Origin: Microcoleus sp. LEGE 07076
GTDB lineage: Bacteria; Cyanobacteriota; Cyanobacteriia; Cyanobacteriales; Microcoleaceae
Assembly: GCF_015207455.1 (NCBI RefSeq)
Contig: NZ_JADEWV010000013.1
Span: forward strand, 1-54,590
Direction of reading: 5' to 3'
DNA length: 54,590 nucleotides
The stretch's first letter is position 1, and every line of letters starts with the position of its first letter. Positions 48,912 to 54,590 of this stretch are shown here, piece after piece. Below the pieces are notes generated by a model. It ran no database searches. It saw only the letters and a program-made list of their open reading frames with translations, and had not been told where the DNA came from. Position numbers and translations under genes: made by a program.

Positions 48912-50207
48912 ATGACCAATCACCAATCAGCAGAAAAACTGCTAGAACTAGCCACCAAAGCAGGTGCCGAAGCTGCTGAGGTACTGGAATCGCAATCGCT
49001 CTCGCGGCCGGTCTTTTTTGAGGCAAATCGCCTCAAACAGCTAGAAACCGCCCAAGCAGAAGGCATTGCTCTGCGGCTGTGGCGGGACGGGCGGCCGGGT
49101 TTGGCGGTGGCTTACGGGCCCGTGGAACCGCAGATTTTGGTCGATCGGGCGATCGCGCTTTCGCAACTCAACGAACCCGAAACGATCGAACTCGGCAGCG
49201 GGGACAAAGTTGTTTACCCCGATGGCGGAGTGTCGGTGCCGACTGGACAGCTAGTAAACTGGGGAAAAGAGGCGATCGCGATCGTCCGCGAAGCCTATCC
49301 CGAAAGCCTCTGCAGCGCCGAACTCGACTGCGAAATCGAAAGCACCCGCTTGCTGAACACCCTAGGCTTGGATTGCAGCCACACCGACACCACCCTCAGC
49401 GGTTACTTGTCAGCAGAATTAGTGCGGGGCGAAGATTTCCTCAACATTTGGGAAGGCGAAACCCAACGCGGCACTCTCGACTTAAACACTAGCGCCAAGC
49501 GGGTTTTGCAGCGGTTGGAATGGGCGAAATCTAATGTTGCTCCCGCCACGGGGCGCGTGCCGGTGCTGTTTACAGCCAAAGCCGCCGATTTGCTGTGGGG
49601 AACTGTCTGTGCGGCGTTGAATGGCAAACAGGTACTAGAAGGCGCTTCGCCTTGGAGCGACAGGCTAGGTAAACAAGTGACATCGCCCCTTGTCACCCTT
49701 TCGCAGCAGCCGGATATCGGGCCCTATAGCTGTCCTTTTGACGACGAAGGCACTCCCACTCGGGCGATCGTCTTTATCAACAGCGGAGTATTGCAGTTAT
49801 TTTATACCGATCGCACCACCGGTCGAGCCTTGGGCAGCGGCACCACCGGCAACGGATTTCGCCCGGGTTTAGGCAGCTATCCCACACCGACTTTGTTCAA
49901 TATTTTGATTAAACCGGGTTCTCTTTCCCTAATCGATTTAATCGTTCAACTAGACGACGGAATTGTAGTCGATCAAACCCTCGGTGGCAGCGCCGGAATC
50001 TCCGGCGACTTTTCCATTAACGTCGAGCTAGGCTACCGAGTCAAAAAAGGTCAAATAGTCGGTAGAATCAAAGATACAATGGTAGCAGGCAACGTCTACA
50101 GCGTCCTCAAACAATTAGTAGAATTGGGAGGAGACTCAGAGTGGAACGGTTCTTGTCACACACCATCTGTAATTGTAGAAGGATTGTCCGTCATCGGCAA
50201 AAGCTAA
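48912..50207 (+). CDS. pmbA: TldE/PmbA-family protein (431 aa)
   Basis: TldD/TldE proteins form a heterodimeric metalloprotease that unfolds and cuts small peptides; TldE is the non-metal-binding partner. The sequence shows LLELATKAGAEAAEVLESQS, GIALRLWRDGRPGLAVAYG, RVPVLFTAKAADLLWG, CPFDDEGTPT, NLYTDRTTGR-like LQLFYTDRTTGRALG, and the GISGDFSINVELGYRVKKGQIVG C-terminus. The HExxxH zinc site of TldD is absent, which favours TldE/PmbA. The start follows the microsatellite directly, so its promoter lies in or beyond the repeats. Confidence 0.85.
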   Translation: MTNHQSAEKLLELATKAGAEAAEVLESQSLSRPVFFEANRLKQLETAQAEGIALRLWRDGRPGLAVAYGPVEPQILVDRAIALSQLNEPETIELGSGDKVVYPDGGVSVPTGQLVNWGKEAIAIVREAYPESLCSAELDCEIESTRLLNTLGLDCSHTDTTLSGYLSAELVRGEDFLNIWEGETQRGTLDLNTSAKRVLQRLEWAKSNVAPATGRVPVLFTAKAADLLWGTVCAALNGKQVLEGASPWSDRLGKQVTSPLVTLSQQPDIGPYSCPFDDEGTPTRAIVFINSGVLQLFYTDRTTGRALGSGTTGNGFRPGLGSYPTPTLFNILIKPGSLSLIDLIVQLDDGIVVDQTLGGSAGISGDFSINVELGYRVKKGQIVGRIKDTMVAGNVYSVLKQLVELGGDSEWNGSCHTPSVIVEGLSVIGKS

Positions 50208-50618
50208 TCGGTAATCGGTAATTTGAAATAAAGCTCCTCCGGGTGCGGATATCCAAAAATATTGATCAAATCCCAACTATGTGAGACTGTTTAGTCTTGC
50301 ACACAGCCAAAACCATTGAATAACATCAAGTCCGGTCGATTCCCCCTAGTATGGTAGGGGCGGGTTCACCAAAAATATCTGCCAATAATTGAAAATTCCA
50401 AAAATCCGCCCAGGCTTTTACTCTCTGTCGATCGACCGGACTCGCTCTCACATCCATGCAACCGCAAACGAGACGATATGACTGCCAAAATCTCTATTGC
50501 CAATTATGAATTTTCCAGCACAATTTTCTCCTGCTACAAGTGATAATGTTCAAGGTTCGGCGCACCTACAGGTAGAGGTTCCGCGTAATTCCTGCAAAAT
50601 CAAAAATCTCAAATAGTT
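50208..50618. other. 411-base gap with no recognised feature
   Basis: I see no gene, strong hairpin or repeat that I can name. TAGGGGCGGGTTCACC near 50356 and GTCGATCGACC near 50428 are common intergenic words in these genomes. A promoter for the GDSL gene is expected near 50540-50610. Confidence 0.4.
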
Positions 50619-51575
50619 ATGCGTATTTGTTTCATCGGCGACTCTTTGGTAAACGGTACTTGCGACCCAAAATGTTTAGGTTGGACAGGAAGAATTTGCG
50701 CCGCAGTTTGCAAGCAAGGACAGGATATCACCTACTACAATTTAGGAGTGCGGGGAGAAACCAGTACCGATATACAAACTCGCTGGTTGAACGAAATTTC
50801 ATGCCGCCTGCCTGACTACTGCGACGGCAGAATAATATTTTCCTTTGGCGTCAACGACACTCACTTAGAAAACGAAAAAATTCGCATAGAAGTAGAAAAA
50901 TCAATTGAGAATGCCCGCTATATTCTCACATCAGCCAAAAAAATATTTCCAGTATTAATGGTAGGGCCGCCGCCAGTTATCGATGCCGATCGCACAAGCC
51001 GGATTGTCAACTTATCCGAACATTTTTCAAAACTTTGCAGCGAATTAGAAGTGCCTTATCTAGATGTTTGCAAGCCGCTGCAAAAATCAGAAATTTGGCA
51101 AAAAGAACTTGCCGAAAATGACGGTTCCCATCCAGGCGCCGCCGGTTACGCTGAATTGGCTAAAATAGTTCACAATTGGGACGGTTGGAAAGCTTGGTTT
51201 AAAAACATCAATATATCAGATCGAGAGACAGTAACGCTGTTCCGAGCCGTCGGGAAAAAAGAAATGGAACTGATTAAAGAAAGCGATTTTCTGGCATTTC
51301 CGCCGCGCTTATCCTTTCAGCCTATTTTTTATCCCGTACTGCACAAAGCCTACGCCGTACAAATCGCCCGAGATTGGAATACCAAAGATGCAGCATCGGG
51401 ATATTTTGGCTATGTAACCAAGTTTCGAGTTTTGGCTGAATTCTTAAAAAAATATCCCTTGCAAACTGTCAGCAGTTCGATTCATCAAGAATATTGGATT
51501 CCCGCCGCAGAGTTGGCAGAATTCAATCGCAATATTGTTGGAAAAATTGAGATTTTGGCTGAATATCAACCGTAA
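50619..51575 (+). CDS. GDSL/SGNH hydrolase with an extra C-terminal domain (318 aa)
   Basis: The SGNH hydrolase domain covers about residues 1-195: FIGDSLVNGT (nucleophile Ser), NLGVRGETSTDIQ (Gly), FSFGVNDTH (Asn) and DGSHPGAAGYAEL (Asp/His). These enzymes are esterases or lipases. The last about 115 residues (TVTLFRAVGKKEMELIKESD, FPPRLSFQPIFYPVLHKAYAV, IHQEYWIPAAELAEFN) are a separate domain that I recall as a stand-alone cyanobacterial protein of unknown function; here it is fused. The HAD gene follows by 14 bases, so they are probably co-transcribed. Confidence 0.8.
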   Translation: MRICFIGDSLVNGTCDPKCLGWTGRICAAVCKQGQDITYYNLGVRGETSTDIQTRWLNEISCRLPDYCDGRIIFSFGVNDTHLENEKIRIEVEKSIENARYILTSAKKIFPVLMVGPPPVIDADRTSRIVNLSEHFSKLCSELEVPYLDVCKPLQKSEIWQKELAENDGSHPGAAGYAELAKIVHNWDGWKAWFKNINISDRETVTLFRAVGKKEMELIKESDFLAFPPRLSFQPIFYPVLHKAYAVQIARDWNTKDAASGYFGYVTKFRVLAEFLKKYPLQTVSSSIHQEYWIPAAELAEFNRNIVGKIEILAEYQP

Positions 51576-51589
51576 ACTAGGAGTACACT

Positions 51590-52288
51590 ATGCTTGATTT
51601 CAATCAATTTGAAGTGGTTAGTTTTGATTGCTACGGCACTCTCATCGATTGGGAAAGTGGCATATTACCAGTGTTGAGAAAATTGCTGTCTGCCCGCGAA
51701 ATCGATTTCAGCGATGACGCAACTTTAGAAATGTTTGCTGAGTTTGAATCGGCACTGGAAAGCCACCAGATAAATTATATGACCTATCGGGAGATTTTGC
51801 AAGAAATAGTGAAAAAAATTGGTCAAAGATTTAATTTTGAACCAACAGGAACAGAAATTAAAAGTTTGGCTGATTCTGTGAAAAATTGGGAGCCATTTTG
51901 CGATACAGTCCCAGCTTTGACCACACTCAAACAAAAATATAAACTGGCGATAATTTCTAACATTGATGACGATTTGTTTGCAGGTACTGCCAAACATTTA
52001 AAAGTTGAATTTGACTGGGTGATAACTGCCGAACAAGTGCGATCGTACAAACCGTCAACTCGCAACTTTGAAATTGCCATGCACAGCATGGGCGCAGCAC
52101 CGGAAAAACTCCTGCACGTCGCTCAAAGCCTGTATCACGACATTGTACCGGCCGCATCGATGGGAATACCGACAGTTTGGGTAAATCGGAGACAGGGAAA
52201 AGCAGGATTTGGGGCGACACTGCCAGCCAGCGCCCAACCCGATTTAGAAGTGCCGGATTTGAAAACGTTGGTGGAGGCGATCGGATAA
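51590..52288 (+). CDS. haloacid-dehalogenase type II-like HAD hydrolase (232 aa)
   Basis: The HAD motifs are VSFDCYGTLIDWE (Asp nucleophile; FDxYGTL is typical of type II dehalogenases), LAIISNIDDDL (Ser/Asn motif II), SYKPSTRNFE (Lys motif III), and HVAQSLYHDIVPA (motif IV). The substrate may be a 2-haloacid or, more likely in this organism, a phosphorylated metabolite. GGAG upstream supports the ATG at 51590. Confidence 0.85.
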   Translation: MLDFNQFEVVSFDCYGTLIDWESGILPVLRKLLSAREIDFSDDATLEMFAEFESALESHQINYMTYREILQEIVKKIGQRFNFEPTGTEIKSLADSVKNWEPFCDTVPALTTLKQKYKLAIISNIDDDLFAGTAKHLKVEFDWVITAEQVRSYKPSTRNFEIAMHSMGAAPEKLLHVAQSLYHDIVPAASMGIPTVWVNRRQGKAGFGATLPASAQPDLEVPDLKTLVEAIG

Positions 52289-52346
52289 ATAACCGCAGAT
52301 TGATGTCAAAATAGTTGTTAAAAATTACAGAAATGTGGAGATTACC

Positions 52347-53444
52347 ATGAATCACCAAATATTGACGGGATTGTTGACGGGGTTAGTTGTTTCTATGACC
52401 CCAAGTTTGATAAATTGTCAACCCAGCTATGCGCGAAACAACAAATTTTCAGGGGAAATTCCGAGCAGTCTAAATTTGAGTTTCTTGGCTTTAGCGAAGG
52501 TGGATTTGGGAGTGCAGGTGGCGAGGGATAGTGTGGGGGCAGAACCGACAGCCGAAGATTTTTACAATCAGGCTGGGGATAAGTATGACAAAGGAGATTT
52601 TCGGGGTGCTATAGAGGCTTACGATCGATCGATTCAGCTTAATCCTAATTATGTTGCTGCGTACATCGGCCGAGGTAATGCCCGCGACGATTCAGGAGAC
52701 AAACAGGGTGCTATTGCCGATTACGATCGAGCCCTGAAACTTGACCCCAACAATGCCAGTGCGTACTACAACCGCGGTATTACCCGATCGAGGTTAGGAA
52801 ACGCGCAGGGTGCTCTTGCCGATTACGATCAATCACTGAAAATTAACCCCAACTATGCCAGTGCTTACTACAACCGGGGACTTGTCCGATCGAGGTTAGG
52901 AGATACGCAGGGTGCTCTTGCCGATTTCGATCGAGTCGTACAAATCGAGCCCAACAATGCCACTGCTTACAACGAACGGGGTAATGCTAGCTATATATTA
53001 GGAGACAAGCAGGCTGCTCTCGCCGATTTCGATCGATCGTTGAAAATTAACCCCAACTATGCTGCCGCCTACACAAACCGAGGTAATGCCCGCGATGACT
53101 TAGGAGACAAACAAGGTGCTATTGCCGATTACGACCAATCCCTAAAAATTGACCCCAATAATGATAATACCTACTACAATCGGGGTGTTACCCGATCGAG
53201 GTTAGGAGACAAGCAGGGTGCTCTTGCCGACTACGATCGAGCCGTACAAATTAACCCCAACTATGCCAGTGCTTACTACAACCGGGGAATTGTCCACTAT
53301 GACTTAGGAGACAAGCAGGCTGCGATACAAGATTTCCAAAAAGCCGCAGACTTGTATCAGAAACAAGGAAACACAGAGAGATACCAAAAAATATTAAACA
53401 TAATTAAAAAACTTCAACTAGACGGCAAAACTCCCGCACTCTAA
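52347..53444 (+). CDS. secreted tetratricopeptide-repeat protein (365 aa)
   Basis: The ATG at 52347 has GGAG 7 bases upstream, and the first 30 residues (NHQILTGLLTGLVVSMTPS) form a signal peptide. From about residue 70 to 350 there are about eight 34-residue TPRs of the form AIxDYDxALKxxPNxAxAYYNRG, with alternating DDLGDKQGAIADYD and RSRLGDKQGALADYD. The repeats are so similar that they must have been amplified recently. A C-terminal helix (AAIQDFQKAADLYQKQGN) caps the array. Function is unknown; protein-protein interaction in the periplasm is likely. Confidence 0.85.
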   Translation: MNHQILTGLLTGLVVSMTPSLINCQPSYARNNKFSGEIPSSLNLSFLALAKVDLGVQVARDSVGAEPTAEDFYNQAGDKYDKGDFRGAIEAYDRSIQLNPNYVAAYIGRGNARDDSGDKQGAIADYDRALKLDPNNASAYYNRGITRSRLGNAQGALADYDQSLKINPNYASAYYNRGLVRSRLGDTQGALADFDRVVQIEPNNATAYNERGNASYILGDKQAALADFDRSLKINPNYAAAYTNRGNARDDLGDKQGAIADYDQSLKIDPNNDNTYYNRGVTRSRLGDKQGALADYDRAVQINPNYASAYYNRGIVHYDLGDKQAAIQDFQKAADLYQKQGNTERYQKILNIIKKLQLDGKTPAL

Positions 53445-53563
53445 CTATACTCCGTTCAGTGACGGGAGGAATGCGCGTGAGGCGTACCCGCTGAGCAAAT
53501 CTTCGACTCCTATTGCAATATTAAATTTCACGAGATACGATAACACCAGAGTTTGTCAATGTA

Positions 53564-54178
53564 ATGTCCCAAGTGCTCACCGCCAAGCTAAAACTCAAAC
53601 TGACTACCGAGCAAAAAGCTGTGGTGTCTCAGAGAGAGAGACGGTTTATCGCTGACGTCAACCACAAAATCAGCAAGCATATTGCAAAGCCTAACACCCT
53701 GATTAAACTAGAAAACCTCACCGGAATCCGGGACAGAACTAGAACTAAATCGGGCAACAAGGCAAGCAAGAAGAGACGACTAGCTAATCGAAATAAAGCT
53801 AAAGGGTCTTATGCCGAATTGCAGGGATATATTGACTACAAAGCAAATCTAAATGGTTCGTTAGCAACGAAAGTTCCGGCTCATTACACATCGAAAAGTT
53901 GTCCTAAATGCGGACATACTTCGGATACGAATAGACCGAACAAAGGACTATTGTTCCGTTGCGAATGTTGTGGACATGAGTTACACGCTGATTTGATTGG
54001 TGCGCGAAATATTGCAATGAGAGCGTTGCTTGTTCGACAAAACTGGACGAGTACGGGGAGCTTGTCAGCATCCCCTGATGTATCGAACGGTGAAACTAAA
54101 GCTGAGATTCTTTCTAGACTCTCGGAATTGCGGTGGAGTCCAGATGCAAGCCCGCATCTCCGGCGGTACTCCGCTTGA
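53564..54178 (+). pseudogene. internally deleted TnpB (IS200/IS605 family OrfB)
   Basis: The start (MSQVLTAKLKLKLTTEQKA) is a TnpB N-terminus, but after about 23 residues it jumps to RERRFIADVNHKISKHIA, which belongs near the middle of the RuvC domain. LIKLENLTGIRD (RuvC-II Glu), CPKCGH...CECCGH (zinc ribbon) and HADLIGARNIAMRAL (RuvC-III Asp) remain. Full proteins have about 400 residues; about 200 are missing, including the REC part and the RuvC-I Asp, so it cannot be an active nuclease. No TnpA is adjacent. Confidence 0.85.
54135..54172 (+). ncRNA. possible omega-RNA 3' hairpin at the end of the tnpB remnant
   Basis: GGAGT (54135-54139) pairs with ACTCC (54168-54172), and inside it AGATGC (54142-54147) pairs with GCATCT (54154-54159). 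The structure overlaps the tnpB 3' end, where guide-type omega RNAs are transcribed in this family. The match to a known omega RNA is by position only. Confidence 0.45.
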
Positions 54179-54282
54179 TGCTGGGTAGTTGACTTTTAAT
54201 TCCTTGCATTTTCCCAAAAAACCAAGCAATTTCTTGCTAAACTCTAACCGAGCAGACAATTTGCAGGCAATAAACGCTATTT

Positions 54283-54590
54283 ATGCCGTACATTACTATC
54301 CCTAAACAATTTAGGGAGCCTTCCAGAGTCATCAAATCTCAACTATTTTTAAAACCGAGACGACTCGCTATTTTTGAAGCTTGTCTGATTGGCTTGGTTG
54401 CCGGACTAGCAGGCGTTTTGCTCAAATCAGGAGTGGGATGGCTCGGTAGTTGGCGAGTTGCTACCTCAACAGTAATCCCAGTTTGGATACTGCTTCCGAG
54501 CGTCGGTTTATTGGGCGGTTTCCTAACAGGTTTGTTAGTAGAACGTTTGGCTCCAGAAACCGCAGGTAGCGGCATTCCCCACGTCAAAGC
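54283..54590 (+). CDS. CLC-type chloride channel/antiporter, N-terminal part
   Basis: The frame begins at ATG 54283 and runs off the window end, giving the first 102 residues. A hydrophobic helix (IFEACLIGLVAGLAGVLLKSGVGWL) is followed by VIPVWILLPSVGLLGGFLTGLLVERL and then GSGIPHVKA, which is the first anion-selectivity motif (GSGIP) of the CLC family. Function is chloride or proton-coupled chloride transport across the inner membrane. The rest, including other filter motifs and any CBS domains, lies outside the window. Confidence 0.85.
   Translation, partial: MPYITIPKQFREPSRVIKSQLFLKPRRLAIFEACLIGLVAGLAGVLLKSGVGWLGSWRVATSTVIPVWILLPSVGLLGGFLTGLLVERLAPETAGSGIPHVK

Noticed and set aside
1-54590. 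tRNA or rRNA genes
   Set aside because: No cloverleaf with the conserved T-arm sequence and no rRNA segments were recognised by eye.

Overview
The window looks like chromosomal DNA of a filamentous non-heterocystous cyanobacterium of the Microcoleus/Oscillatoria/Tychonema kind. The evidence is frequent HIP1 octamers (GCGATCGC), cyanobacterial core genes (ntcA, fabI next to hisB, a DUF3084 coiled-coil protein, a Tab2-type RNA-binding protein, DUF1822), heptanucleotide repeats, and a dispersed palindromic family built on AAACCCGGTTTCT. All calls come from reading the sequence and from memory of protein families; no database was searched.

Layout. 0.3-12.9 kb is mostly housekeeping: an exported small protein, a RuvC-like YqgF nuclease, a DUF3084 protein, NtcA, FabI, HisB, a GH15/phosphorylase-kinase-like protein and a WecG/TagA glycosyltransferase. 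It is interrupted by two adjacent type II restriction-endonuclease-like genes with no methyltransferase. 13-22.5 kb is a decaying accessory island with four toxin-antitoxin modules (two with a broken toxin), a broken aspartic protease and its deleted copy, a DUF262/DUF1524 (GmrSD-like) gene followed by an attC-like site, a DUF4365 pair, and five copies of a dispersed repeat. 22.6-27.15 kb is an AT-rich five-gene operon: FMN-binding split-barrel protein, DUF6884-like protein, B12-binding radical SAM enzyme, a small tRNA-guanine-transglycosylase-like TIM barrel, and a HAD phosphatase fused to an APH-like kinase. It ends in a second attC-like hairpin and is the best candidate for an undescribed system, possibly base or nucleoside modification.

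27.3-35.7 kb is one giant RTX (calcium-binding nonapeptide) protein. 35.7-38.2 kb is repeat-rich and surrounds a Phd/RelE-like toxin-antitoxin pair with a 20-bp perfect palindrome as probable operator. 38.2-43.0 kb is a four-gene operon: sigma-like HTH protein, DUF1822, CHAT protease-like TPR protein, secreted FecR/TPR-like protein. 43.2-47.5 kb has pdxJ, then a probable PARIS anti-phage system (AAA ATPase plus DUF4435) lying between an intact nucleotidyltransferase gene and a fragment that shares 63 identical bases with its 3' end. 47.8-54.6 kb returns to core-like genes (Tab2, PmbA/TldE, a GDSL hydrolase with an extra C-terminal domain, a HAD enzyme, a TPR protein), an internally deleted TnpB, and the start of a CLC chloride channel cut by the window edge.

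How the parts relate. The defence and addiction genes (restriction enzymes, DUF262, DUF4365, PARIS, five toxin-antitoxin pairs) cluster away from the housekeeping genes. Most are bounded by repeats, hairpins or gene-end duplications, so they appear to have arrived as modules. No integron integrase, phage integrase or intact transposase was seen in the window.
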